A stretch of DNA of 64,000 nt. It comes from Eumeta japonica. Taxonomy: Eukaryota; Arthropoda; Insecta; Lepidoptera; Psychidae. Location: the NCBI GenBank assembly GCA_005406025.1, contig BGZK01001284.1, positions 111,797-175,796 of the forward strand, read 5' to 3'. Below, piece after piece: positions 25,720 to 36,720 of this stretch (position 1 is the stretch's first letter; every line of letters begins with the position of its first letter). Position numbers and translations under genes: made by a program. The notes under the pieces are model-generated. The model made no database searches and was not told the DNA's origin. It was given only the letters and a program-made list of their open reading frames with translations.

Positions 25720-26110
25720 CACACGACAATACCTTCGTCAATATAACGAAATCTTAGACGTCATATCGACGTCCGGACGTCGCGGCGCGTGCGTGTCGTA
25801 ACCTCAGATTTATAGCATTATGTATTTCATTGGCGGGATAGAATAGCGGCCTATACATTACACGAACCACCTTTTCGTCACCGAGGAAATATTCGGTAAT
25901 AGAATTCTTTTGCGAAGTGGGATAGTGCGGTGCGCGGGCGCGGCGGGTGCGCCATTCAATTTCGCCGTTTCGAATCCTTTCTCGATTGTTCTGTCATGCG
26001 AGTGACGGATCGCGATTAGTTTTCGCCGGGGCGAAATTAAAGTTGCCATTCGTCTCTCCTGGCTCGCTGTTAAGCCCCGGCGACGTCGGCGGGGTGGGAT
26101 AGCGTCCTAT
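25720..26110. other. GC-rich island, possible conserved noncoding element
   Basis: The block contains two strong CpG clusters (about 25,765-25,800 and 25,925-25,970) and a 'cccggcgacgtcggcggggt' stretch near 26,080. Minus-strand frames are open across it but end at its edges, as expected from base composition. It is one of the most GC-rich blocks in the window. Confidence 0.35.
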
Positions 26111-27435
26111 CGTTGCTATGGTTAAAAAAAAAAATTAAAAACACCGGACAAGTACAAATGGAATTCGCACCCTCAGGACTCCGCACAAACTCGATTATGT
26201 ATGCAGATATTTTATTCGACAAAAGTCTCGAAGAGTTGTGTCTGTTGTCGACAGCGATACTGGCGAGATATTGATTTGGGAATTTTGAAATTTTTGTGGT
26301 TTCTCTTTTTCTAAAAAATAGGTGCGGAACCCAAGAAAGCATATGTATTTACGTAGTTGCATAGATCGTGGGTATTCTAGGAATAAAATAAATATCGTAA
26401 TGTACCTATTATGTGAAAATAATAGGGTCAATGCATATTTATTCGTAATGATATTTTTACTTTGATGCAATTCACATTTAATGTCCCACTTCTGGAGGTG
26501 GTGGTTTTCGAAACTCCTTTAAAGAAAAAGACGACTTTATTTGCAATATTTCGATTATTATGTATTGATGAGTGTTAAAATTGACTTATGTCTGAATACG
26601 AGAAAACTTTAGACCAATTTATAGAACGAAGTAGACTTAACCTTGTCAAATTTAACTCCATAAAAAACACGACCTTGCGCATTTACTGAAATTACATTGA
26701 GAAACTGAAAAGTACGCCGTCGTGCTTCAGGATTCTAAACATGTATATTATCGAAATAAATAGAATAAGAAAAAGGGATAACTAGGAAGCAGAAGGCTTA
26801 CCTCTTGAGTCCTGTTGTCGCACACGCGGCGTCGCATTATATGATTTTCGCGTATTTGTTTCTGCACAATCGTTTTACACTTCGCATACGTAACAAATTA
26901 CATATAACCTTCTTGTCTGTGGTTACAATAAAGCGATATTTATCATCGGCGATATGAAAAGAAATTAAGCAACGTAAACGTATAATATATAATATAATAA
27001 ACTATAGAGCATATAAATGTTTATGTACATTAAGCCGGTTGTAAGCGATATCAAACACGATCCTTTTTAGTGCCACACCGAGTATCGGTATCCAATTGCG
27101 ATTACCTAAAGTGAAAAGTGAAACTTAATTCGAATTTTATTTCATCATAATAAAGTATGAACGTAACAGAGGTCTATGTCAAACCAAGGAACTTTAACAG
27201 AATTGAAAACGAAATAAATGTAAAATGTCCTGAAATGTATTAAAAAGGGCGATCTGTACACAAACGGTACTGCCAACACAAAGCTTACACTTCTGGTATT
27301 ATGCTCAGAAAGAAGACCCAATATAGTATTCGATAGTATTGGAATGAAAGACAATTTTCCGACTGTTGGCGTGATTAAAAATCTATAAGAATAACAACAT
27401 TTTAGCTTTACAAATATACCGTGATATTTATCACA
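26111..27435. other. AT-rich noncoding stretch
   Basis: No feature recognised. Confidence 0.55.
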
Positions 27436-27438
27436 CTT

Positions 27439-27507
27439 GTTTACTATTCTTAAATTGACAACATTTTAAACATAATTTAAAATGTTGTCAATTTAAGAAT
27501 AGTAAAC
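27439..27507. repeat. Perfect 32-bp hairpin with 5-nt loop
   Basis: Arm 27,439-27,470 begins 'gtttactattcttaaattg'. Arm 27,476-27,507 is its exact reverse complement over all 32 positions, and the loop is 'cataa'. Such a long perfect stem with so short a loop is very unlikely by chance even in AT-rich DNA. It may be a recent template-switch inverted duplication or a hairpin RNA source. No flanking transposon end was recognised. Confidence 0.9.
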
Positions 27508-27713
27508 ATATCTACGACAGTAGACATATCTACATCTGAAATTACTGAACATGTGTAAAAACAAAAACTTTTGCTTAGAACAGTCGATTTAGTTTCTTGA
27601 CAGAGACAATCCAGATAGTTAATATATTTTATTGTCCATATCCAGAAGTCATTAGCATAGCTTCTTTTTAAATTCAATCAAAGTATAATATTATATATAT
27701 AAAAATAAAAATG
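27508..27713. other. AT-rich noncoding spacer
   Basis: The minus-strand frame 27,677-27,477 is a shadow of the hairpin and flank. No feature recognised. Confidence 0.5.
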
Positions 27714-29155
27714 GTGTCCAGACATTTTCCTAATGTTTTTCTATCCACCAAAATGAGTGAATCTAACATAAACACGCAATATATTTTAAAGTTTTATTAC
27801 AAAAAATTAAAGGAAAAAAAACCTATTTAAAAAACAAGCTTTTTATTATTTGTTAATAAAATGAACTAAAAAGTTAAAAATAAATTAACTTTAATAAGAA
27901 ATATAACACTTCATAAGTTCGGTGTAACCTTTAACGATAATTAAGCTTCCTCCTCTACGACAAAGTAATTTCATATCGTACAGTACACTGAAACTTTACA
28001 CCTTAATTATTAAATCTTCCCGTTTTTATCAATGTCCAAATTTTATAAACAAAAGCGTGTTACATTTTTATGGTATAATTAAGAACATTTAACACCTTCT
28101 TTTTCCTCTTGCTATCATAATTCTTTAATTTTATTTTTCACTTTTTAGTATTTTTAATTCGAGTTTTTCCTTCTGTCTTGTGTATGTATTCTAACGATAT
28201 CTTGCCTATTTGTGCATTGTGTTCTAAAGATTCGTTTTTCCTTCTTTCTTGTGCACGCATTTTTTCAATATCTTATATCTCCGCAGAAGTCCATTGTAGA
28301 GGGATAAGGGCTTCAGTTCAACAAGGTTCGCTCTGGTACCCTGAGGCGCAACGTTAGCGATATGACATGTTTATACACCCTCATACCATTCAGCCCTCGG
28401 CACGTGCACACTTTGGCATTGGGTCATTCATCTAATTAATCAGACATAATCCACATTCATAACAAACGGAACGAACTTTTTTCCCCAAATTTGTGGGAGT
28501 TGCATATTCACGCCAACCAAGATACCCGTTAAGACGAATCAAATGAGCCCAAACTCGATGAGGTTGTGTCGTTTAATTATGGAGTTCCTATGGCCACATT
28601 CCAGCTCCATCACCAGTCTCTGGTTACCATATATATCAATGTACTCGTCGAGACGAATCAAACTAGCGCAAACTTGATGGAGCTACGTCGTTTTATTATG
28701 GAGTTCCTATGGCCACCTTCCAGCTCCATCATCATATCAACTCTATGTCATAATAATATTGCATTGTCATCTGATTTATACATGCATGCAAAATTTCATC
28801 TCAATTTAAAACCGGAAAATGGTTCAAATTTAACTTACAAGATTTGAATACAGACAACGGAATAGGTGAAAGATTGTAAAAAAAGAAAGTTGCGACAAAA
28901 GCGCAAAAAAAAGTAACATTTGTGGACTTAATGTAGTGTGATAAGAGTAGCACAAAACTGGTGCAAGCATTTTCAACCCAGTAATTTTAAAGTCAAAGAT
29001 GAACCTCGATCTGGTCGACCTGTTACCGATAAAGTTGATGTTATTTAGGAAAAAGTAGAGTAAGATCGGCATATCAGCATTCTTACGACACAGCTGAAGA
29101 GATGGGGATTGACCACAAAACAGTTTTGACCCATTTAAAAAATCTAGATATACAT
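27714..29155 (+). mobile_element. Decayed mariner, copy B, split by a repeat insertion
   Basis: The 5' part (27,714 to about 27,805) holds the leader and the start 'ccaccaaaatgagtgaat', with ATG at 27,753. The reading resumes at about 28,880 with 'gcgacaaaagcgcaaaa' and runs to about 29,153, where it stops abruptly. Side by side with copy A (30,645), both parts match in order, for example the shared 'accacaaaacagttttgacc' at about 29,113 and 31,101. Only the N-terminal helix-turn-helix region is represented; the catalytic domain is missing. Stops and frameshifts are present. The roughly 1.05 kb between the two parts is a separate insertion. Confidence 0.8.
27815..28878 (+). repeat. Lepidopteran dispersed repeat inserted in mariner copy B
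   Basis: The 3' part (28,500-28,870) carries blocks I recognise from a widespread lepidopteran repeat: 'ttccagctccatcatcat', 'aatattgcattgtcatctga', 'gcaaaatttcatctcaat' and 'ttacaagatttgaatacaga' followed by 'caacgg'. A module of about 86 bp occurs twice, from 28,527 and from 28,646. The 5' edge 'caagctttttatt' (about 27,837) looks like an imperfect inverted copy of the 3' edge. The 93-codon frame 28,566-28,847 reads through the doubled module and is not a gene. Its position inside the mariner makes it the younger insertion. Confidence 0.65.
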
Positions 29156-29595
29156 TTTTCGTTTCTTATATAATTAAAACTAAATTGTAAATTAATTGCA
29201 TTTTGATGTAAATGAAAAACGATGGAAATTCTTCTTGAATTAGTTTATAAAATATAAAAACAATTTTTTCTCCAACCTTATATATATTCAGAGGTAACCC
29301 TCTACAGAAAGCGATTTCTGACTGGCAAGCTGAAACGTGACTCATAAACGAATGATTCGCCTTTGCAATATAATTATGCAAATGAAGGCTTTCGAAATGC
29401 AATGTTGTTTATTTACCTGTTGTTATTTGAAGGTTCCCCAATTTTGTGTAAAATTTTCCATGGATCGAAATAAATGAGGTAGTTGTTATTCAAAACAGTG
29501 CTTCTCACCTAGTGTTTGGCATAAAGTAATATTATTTTCCTTGCTATATTGACTTGAGTTTATTAAAATTTGATACACATCGTACTGAAAACAAC
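29156..29595. other. AT-rich noncoding stretch
   Basis: No feature recognised between the mariner B breakpoint and the RTE-like fragment. Confidence 0.5.
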
Positions 29596-29599
29596 TTAC

Positions 29600-29978
29600 T
29601 TCGTTGTTTACACAAGAAAGTGCTTGAACAGTGCGTTTACCAGTGATTGTGTATGGACGTCAAAAATGGTCCTTTGTTGGCGATCTCATTCACAAACTCA
29701 GAGTCACTCGACGTGTGATGGAAAAAACCATGTTAAAGGTTTCTCTACGAGATAAATCTGAAACGAGGAGACCCGTAAATGATCGCATCAATAGACGTAG
29801 CACACAGAATAAACGAAACACATCGCTCGTTAAACTGATAACCGCCGGGGAAGAAATGTCCTCGACGCGACCTGGTCGGGGTTGTGAGCCATCCTTAGTT
29901 GCAGGTAGCACAAGATAAGTCGTGGAAATCTAGAAGGCAGGTCTACGTTTATCTGTGACCGCTCTATGGTTGAAACAA
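29600..29978 (+). mobile_element. RTE-like LINE 3' fragment: reverse transcriptase C-terminus
   Basis: Frame pieces in order are 'LEQCVYQ' and 'VIVYGRQKWSF', then 'IHKLRVTRRVMEKTMLKVSL' followed by 'RDKSE', then after frameshifts 'HIAR', a Gly/Pro/Arg-rich segment, 'VAGSTR' and a final 'YVYL-PLYG' block before a stop at about 29,977. This series is the C-terminal tail of the endonuclease-reverse transcriptase proteins common in Lepidoptera, which I place in the RTE clade; the clade is from memory. All catalytic parts are missing (5' truncation) and at least two frameshifts occur. No poly-A or short terminal repeat was identified. Confidence 0.75.
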
Positions 29979-30640
29979 ACGAATTTTCATTGCTCTAATT
30001 GGTCATTTTTTTCCGAATAATGAAAGAGCAAATATCGGTTCAAAATATCGATCAAATCAAAGGACGATTGCTTGGCAGATTGATTTCAATCTTTCTAAGG
30101 ACTAATAATAATGTTAATATTAATATAATCATTATATAATTCTGTACTAAAATCGAAATAGGACACCTGTTTTAGAGATCTAGCGACAAGAACTATATTG
30201 TATTTTATGGTTATCGATGACTTTTGAGACATCTAAATGACGAAATGCTTCTACGTACAAAATAGATTATATATTTTTGGCAATGTTCGGATAGAAACGG
30301 ATGAAGGTTTTGATGTTATCAGGGTGTTAGTGGTGGGTCTGTGGCATTAGCGGTCTGTTCTTGTAACCATATCTCGAAGCTGCTAGTGCTTGTATAAGGA
30401 TTCCTTTTTAATATTAAAATAAGTTCCACTTCTTGTGTACAACGACTAAAAACGGTTCAAAATTACTTAGGTATAGTTCACTCTAGTAACAAACTTAGTA
30501 CAGAGGTCTAAGTGTATAGAGTTAATAAAATAAATAACAATAAATTTAAAAATATTTATTTAAAATTCAATGCATACTATTATCATTAGTCACAAAATAA
30601 TAAAAATCGTCTCCTATAAAATCAAACTAAAACAAATTAA
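29979..30640. other. Noncoding stretch
   Basis: A G/T-rich patch at about 30,300-30,370 is the only compositional change. No feature recognised. Confidence 0.5.
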
Positions 30641-30644
30641 TATA

Positions 30645-31868
30645 TTCGGTCGGGGAAAATTTTATTTGGTATTTTATAAGTGTAAAGTTGCAGTCTTTGT
30701 TTGTATTGTTTATATCTGGCTAGTTTGATACCATTAAATAGATGATATTTTAAAAAAAGAAAAATAAAAAGTAAAAATGATGCCTTCCATTTTGCTATTA
30801 TTTTTCTGTCCACCAAAATGAGTGAATGTAATATAGAAATTCGATACGTTTTTAAGTTATGTTACAAAAAAAGTTAAAAATGCGACACAAGCCGCAAAAA
30901 ATTATGACTTTTATGAATGTAATGCAGTGTCGATAAGAGTGGCACAAAACTAGTTCAAGCGTTTTCAGTTTAATAATTTTGATGTCAAAGATAAACCTCG
31001 ATCTGATTGATTTGTAACGGATAAAGTCGATGACAGTTTGGAAAAAGTACAGCAAGATGAGCATATTAGTTTTTACAACAAATCTGAAGAACTGGGGATT
31101 AACCACAAAACAGTTTTGACCCTTTTGCAAAAAGCTGGATATACAAAAAGGATCGATATCGGGGACCCACACGAACTCACTGAAAGAAATCTAATGAACT
31201 GTGTACTCATTTGCGATTCTCTATTGAAACGTAATGAGATCGAACCATTTTTAAAAATATTGATCACTAGTGATGAAAAATGGGTTACCTACGATAAGAT
31301 CGTGCGAAAAAGATCATGGTCAAAAAGCAAGCAATTTGTACGGACTATAGCAAAATCCGGATTAACTCGAAATAAGTTGATGCTATGTGTATGGTGGGAT
31401 TCCACAGGCATTATTTATTATGAGCTTTTACCGCCGGCACAAAACCATCAATTCGGAGCTCTATTGCCAACATCTGATGAAACTCTAGCAAGAAGTAGAG
31501 AAAAAACGCTGGAATTCATCAACAGGAAGGGTATGGTTTTTCATTATAATAACGCCAGTCTGCACATATTTTTGGCTATTCAGAAAATATTGAGAGATTT
31601 TGGCTGAAAAGTGTTGATCATATAGTTCTAACCCGCAAATTTTCTCTTGTTTTGGTCTCTTTAGAATTCTTTAAGTAGTATTAGGTTAAAATCAAGAGAG
31701 GACTGTCAAAACTACTAGTCACAGTTTTTTGATCAGAAGTCTTAAAATATCTACAACACTGGGTTATGTCACTACCCACAAAATGCTATACATATTATAA
31801 TAAATGTGAATAAAATATGATGAAAAATTGTCTTGAATTTGTATATGGTATAAAACTTTCCCTGCTCA
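30645..31868 (+). mobile_element. Near full-length inactive mariner, copy A
   Basis: Imperfect inverted ends are visible: 'ttcggtcggggaaaatttta' at 30,645 against the complement of 'taaaactttccctgctca' at 31,851-31,868, both next to TA, the mariner target. The coding start is 'MSECNIEIR' (ATG at 30,819), followed by a frameshifted helix-turn-helix region. From 31,038 a 189-codon frame contains 'PHELTERNLMNCVLICDSLL', 'ITSDEKWVTYD' with the first catalytic Asp, and 'LCVWWDSTGIIYYELLP'. The second motif reads 'HYNNASLH' where mariners have H-x-D-N-A, so the second Asp is lost. The third Asp region is deleted after 31,607. The total of about 1.22 kb is close to the usual 1.28 kb. It is inactive and is the sister of copy B. 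Confidence 0.88.
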
Positions 31869-32213
31869 TATATTTATCATATATATAGCGACGGCCCGCT
31901 TCTAAAAAAATTCAGATGTTATTTGAGATGTATTTTTTCATATAGTGTAAAACATATCCTGGGTAAGCATGGCGTGTAATATTTCTAGAATACAGTATAG
32001 TTTAATTTAATACTAGCATATTATATTGTGTGGCGTGTTAATTCGTGGAAATCAAAAATTAAGTGTTCGCAACATGTGTTTATAAGAAGCATGCAACCCG
32101 CTGTTTTTCGAATCTATTCTTCATCAAGATTCACAGATATCGAACACCTAAGCAACGTGTTAGTATTTTATTTTTCTTACTTGGTTAAATAGTGTTATTT
32201 CTATCTACTTTTC
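31869..32213. other. AT-rich noncoding stretch
   Basis: No feature recognised. Confidence 0.5.
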
Positions 32214-32372
32214 ATCACATCCTTAGAAAAATGCAGGTAATCACATCTACCCGGTTGTCAGAAGTGCAAAAACTATTGACGCTCCCAACCACGATGAGTG
32301 GTATTTGTTGGTGGTTTTACACTCCTGACACCCTGGTAGATGTAACTGCCTGCATTTGTATGAGGATGTGCT
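32214..32372. mobile_element. Short MITE with 58-bp terminal inverted repeats
   Basis: The left arm 32,214-32,271 ('atcacatccttagaaaaatg' onward) pairs with the right arm 32,314-32,372 as its reverse complement at roughly 80-85% of positions. The arms share 'aatgcagg', 'acatctacc' and 'gtcag-agtg-aaaa'. The spacer is about 42 bp. The ratio of arms to spacer and the total near 160 bp fit a hairpin-type MITE. No open frame is meaningful; the 60-codon frame here is a shadow. The superfamily and target duplication are not clear. Confidence 0.75.
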
Positions 32373-32935
32373 GATCTGGCATGACACGTATGTAACAAAT
32401 TAGCGAACTAATGTTTAGAAATTATCCTTTTCATGTGCTAGTCGTTTTTTGACGATACGATGGAAAATTTTATTGACTTATAAAAAACAATTTGTGAATA
32501 TCATTAGCACAATACGCTTACTAGTGATATTTTTTGCATTTGATAGGTTAAGGTTGGATTCAGATAGATCTATTATCGTTATAAATACATTATTTCACAT
32601 ATACAAACATTGCTGGAAATAGTCATACATAACAATGAGCAAAATTCAAGTGATTTCTCAACATGTTGGACTGCTTCAAGCGAAATTTGTTGAAAAATCA
32701 AATGGCTATTACTATGTAACATTACAGAATAGAGAATTTATGGAAACCACAAATAAAAGCGAACATGTTCGGGGGAATTTCACAAAGATGAAATTAGAGG
32801 AATTCGTATTGTATCGTATCATATAAATTCTGTATCTTCTAGGACTAACGAGCACAATCTTGAACTGAACCGTCCGTTTGTTTATCGGTGATAAACTTAA
32901 GTTGTCCATAATTAAAGGGGAAAATTCCATTATTA
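32373..32935. other. Noncoding stretch
   Basis: A 63-codon plus frame (32,635-32,826) has no family resemblance. Nothing else recognised. Confidence 0.5.
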
Positions 32936-32939
32936 CATC

Positions 32940-33175
32940 AAGTAAATATATAAAACGCGGCGCCGGCGCACGAGTGACCGTAAATTCCAATTTCCACGTA
33001 AACCGGGCGGCGCGCGGCCGCTCCCCGCGACGCCGGCGCGGCATAAATCTCAGCGGCGGGCTTAGTTCTTCGTCGCACCACGCTTTTCAACACGTGGTAA
33101 ATATCTCATACCACATTATTGTTCCGTTTCGAAGAATCGTATTTCATTTCAACAGCGGAGACGCCTGAGCAATAA
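32940..33175. other. GC-rich island, possible conserved noncoding element
   Basis: Contains 'gcggcgccggcgcacgagtg' and a second GC cluster at about 33,005-33,060, open on both strands (110 codons minus, 96 codons plus). The two frames translate to Arg/Ala/Gly-rich peptides, as expected from GC-rich noncoding DNA. No SINE core or transposon motif is present. Confidence 0.35.
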
Positions 33176-34135
33176 GAAGTTCAATTTACATAATGAAAAC
33201 GCTATATGCGGAAAGTAGGTTTTAAACTAATTTTATTGAATAGAAATTAAAATTCAGTTATATCTCTTAACAAGATCAAAGTATTAAAAAAAACTAAAAC
33301 TCGAGAATGACATTCTTGTCTCTTGATTTGGAAAACCCGAGTTTGAAATAACAAAAAAAAAAACGCCATTTTAATGGACAGTTTACTGTTTGTGAAACTA
33401 CATATAATAATTTGATACAAATCTACAGAATGTAACCGTGTTCACAACTATCGTGTAAATAATCCATTTGTATGTGCCATTTGTAAGTCGCTAAGAAAAA
33501 TAAAGATAGTATTAATACGTGTTTGTATTTTAAGTGTCTGCGCTAACAAGCTAAATAAAAAACCGAACATAATATCTAAACGAATAAGTTAAAAATTTAA
33601 ACTATACCATTTCATTAAAACTTTCGTGGCATTCATAAACTTTTCGTTATAATGGACATTGTGTGAAACAAAACCTGTTTTAATAAACAGAAGTGAGCAT
33701 TCTTAAAATAAACGTTTAATGATGATAATTTGAGATCAAAATTTTTGATAGAATTTTTTAAGAATTTTGATATTAAATTTTTTCCAAGAGTTATTTAAAT
33801 AAAACATCAATCACCGATTGTTTCCGATTTTGATTCCAGTCCTGTTTTCTATTGCAAAATAATATTCGATGCAGCTCTTGATGCCCTATTGAATATTGCT
33901 ATTTTCCTAATTACATTTGTATTTTATTTTTGTATAAAAATTATAGTATCTGGAAATTTTAGAAGATAATAATTTACTTAAATTAAAATTTTATTCCAAC
34001 AGGTTCCATTGTTTCGGAGATAAGCAGGGATGAAAAGACACATATTATTTTATTGTATGTACAGATATAGTATGTACGTAGTACATATTTATAATTCTGA
34101 AACAATTTCTAATTTCGTCATTCGCATTAACCAAA
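33176..34135. other. AT-rich noncoding stretch
   Basis: No feature recognised. Confidence 0.55.
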
Positions 34136-34139
34136 CTCG

Positions 34140-34500
34140 GAAGATTTCAAATATAAAAGATTTGATCCGCCGTCTGCGTCTCCTCGCGGAAAGTCCGCTG
34201 GAATTTTTGAACCCCATTAAGGATCTCGCTTCCGGCCTCCTCGGGTAATTAACAAAATACGTGAATTCCTCGAGGCGTGATATTAAAACCATTCCTCAGG
34301 ATTCAGTCCTTATTACCTGTTATTACACGAGGGTATGTATGAAACGTATTTAGACGCACGTCGCGGCCGTCGCCTCGCATTCGGTTTGTTTTCAATATTA
34401 CGTGTTGTTTTTCCCTGGAAGATTTCAATAAGCCGAGTTCCGCGACACACGAACGTAGCTTTGTAATGGACGACACGTTTTCTTTACGTATACAGCCTCA
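34140..34500. other. GC-richer island, possible conserved noncoding element
   Basis: A block with CpG clusters at 34,165-34,240 and 34,355-34,385 separated by AT-rich spacers such as 'gggtaattaac'. Open frames on both strands (72 codons plus, 67 minus) show no domain. The alternation of GC blocks with homeodomain-type 'taatt' words is suggestive of regulatory DNA but not proof. Confidence 0.3.
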
Positions 34501-34955
34501 TAAAGCAATTTAGATGATTTCTCTGTACGTTAAACCTTCTGCAAATGAGGTGACTTTCTCACCAACATTCGACTGAGGTGTAGTCTGTCAGACATCGATT
34601 TATACAGCAAGATTCGTTTAAAATTTATAGAAATAATAAAGATCTACTTCTATTTTATGATTAACGGATTTACGTATAATAAAAACCAATGAATAGGTCT
34701 TCTCGAAATGAAAAACGAGTTAATTATGGAATAATTTATTAAGATCTTTTATTGAGAGATTTTTTAAAAACTTTTACTTTTAAAGACAAAAAAAAAAATA
34801 CAAAAAAAAAATAACAGAAATTCTATAAAATTACTAACATCTTTTAAGCGTTTTCTTACAGCTCTAAAACAAAAAACGCAATGAGATACCGTGAATTAAT
34901 AAAACACAAATCAGTCACAAAGTTGATCCTAAATCTAAATATTGAATTTGTAGTC
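34501..34955. other. AT-rich noncoding stretch with A-runs
   Basis: Contains long A runs near 34,785-34,812. No feature recognised. Confidence 0.5.
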
Positions 34956-36720
34956 TTAACAAAACGGTGAAGAACTTTTCAGGCAAACTGAATTTTTGCA
35001 TGCACAACAGCAGTACATTGTATGTCTTTTCAATTTACTGGAGCATATGCTGCATAGCTTCTTTCTAAAAGGCCCTGGAAGCTGAGTAACGGGTTTGGGG
35101 GGACGTAAGTCGTTACCTAAAACTCACATTACAGTAAGACGGATTTCTCTGGGCAGTGTGTAATTATAAATGCGTTCTTTTATGCCGAAAGAACTAATTC
35201 TCTTGCCAAAAAATTCCCCTTTTCGCAATTTACCACCTGGACAACATGAATGCTAAACACCGGCAAAATCCAAAATTCTGTAAAATATTTCCATAGGCCA
35301 GCGACGTGTTTTGCGGCTGCTGGAATAGACCGGGATTTTTTTGTCAATTTCGTCACCTCCACCTTTGTAATGATTATAATCAGCAATGATGGTTGGTTTC
35401 TTTGTCTTATCATCTGCGCTTTCAGAATGGTGAGATGATAAAATCAATATTACCGCCTTGTTTTTCTTGGGTACGTGGGAAAGCAATGTCTTTGGTGAAT
35501 CCATACAACGAGCTTTTTGGTTCTCGTCTCTTGTCCAGCAAAAAATTTTGCGGCATCTCTCTTTAATTCTTCTTAAGACTTTCCAGATTAAATAACTTCT
35601 TAGCTTTCAAAAGCTGCATCACTTGAATGGAACTGAACCAGTTATAGGCCGTTATATTTCTGTTGCTTTTTTTGATAAGTTTCGACCATCTGACAACGGA
35701 TTGAGTAGGAACTCCAAGACTTTTCTCAGCAGGTGTCAAGCCTTCTCCATCAGAACCTTTATCACTGTAAACGTATGCATTGTATATATAGTACGTTTCT
35801 GCATCAGACGTTATAAGAACTTTTATGCCATACTTATCGGGCTTACTAGGCTTATGTATAACAAACTTGCACCTACCCCTAAATGGTATGGTAGAAGCAT
35901 CACGTTAATATAGGTGTTTGGTCCGTGGATGTAGTTTTGTCTAGAGTTTCAAACAAATTTGTAAAATGACCGTGATAGCGCTGCTAATGTATCAGACTTC
36001 AAGCGTTCTTGGCGGTCCGATCCATTGTCAAACCTCAAGCGATTAAATAATCTACAAAATCTGTATATAGACATCACTCAGCGGAAAGTTTCATGATTGG
36101 TGCTATCAGTATCAAATAAGTAGTTATTCAAATGCAATGACACAGAAGTGTCATTGCATTTGAATACTGAGTTGTAGTACAAAAGGCCAAACAAACTTCG
36201 CATTTCAGTTTCATTTTTATCTTTGAGTTGATTCCTGTTTGTGTTGCGAAAGCGTTCTCGATAGGTTTGTAATTTTTGGTTGGTGTGCAATATAACACTT
36301 TCTAGCTTTTGGGGGTCGAATATTTTGACCGAAGTACGTCAAAACTTCTGTAAACAAGGTTATCTGTTGACCAAGATTCTTGAATGATATTGTGTACAGG
36401 AGTTCTGCTTATCTTCGCAATTTCCTTCTTAGACCATATAAATCCGTCTATTCTAAAGTATTTTGAATAATTTTGATCCCGAAAAACTAATGAGGCAAGT
36501 GGCACTTCATCTTTAAAGTCAAAATCGGTCTCGCTCGATTGAGCATTCTTTTCTTCAAGTTCTTCCTGTACCACCCGCTGTCCATTCCCTTTCATATAAT
36601 TAGAATCTTATACCGATTTATCACAATCGCTAAACTCGTTTTCTTGTTCTAATTCTTTAAACCATTGTTCATTCTGTCCATAATTTCTTGTCACTGCTGT
36701 TTTGTTTTGGTGGCCTATCG
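34956..36720 (-). mobile_element. Decayed piggyBac transposase
   Basis: On the minus strand, from about 36,700, the order is an acidic N-terminus ('WFKELEQENEF', then 'SSETDFDFKDEVP'), a conserved 'IWSKKEIAKISRTPVHNIIQ' type block, 'LLYYNSVFKCND', a broken central part, 'KPDKYGIKVLITSDAETYYI' with its Asp and 'AYVYSDKG', a broken segment, then 'LSHVPKKNKAVILILSS' and 'KKPTIIADYNHYKGGGDEID', where a GVD-type motif carries the last catalytic Asp, 'SRKTRRWPMEIFYRILDFAG', and a C-terminal Cys-rich zinc-binding tail ending at a stop at 34,956. Block order and length (about 580 codons) fit piggyBac. At least six stops or frameshifts are present. TTAA-flanked termini were not identified. Confidence 0.88.
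36126..36165. repeat. Perfect 18-bp hairpin inside the piggyBac frame
   Basis: Arms 36,126-36,143 and 36,148-36,165 ('gtgtcattgcatttgaat') are exact reverse complements around a 4-nt loop. On the coding (minus) strand the second arm read adds residues 'SLHLNNY' between the conserved 'KCNDTSV' and 'LFDTDST', where the family normally runs straight through. That makes a local inverted duplication the best explanation. Confidence 0.85.

Noticed and set aside
28566..28847. 93-codon plus frame with an internal peptide repeat
   Set aside because: The peptide repeat reflects the doubled 86-bp module of a lepidopteran dispersed repeat.
32712..33168. Arg/Ala-rich frames of 110 and 96 codons on opposite strands
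   Set aside because: Both exist because stops are rare in the GC-rich island; neither shows a domain or secretion signal.
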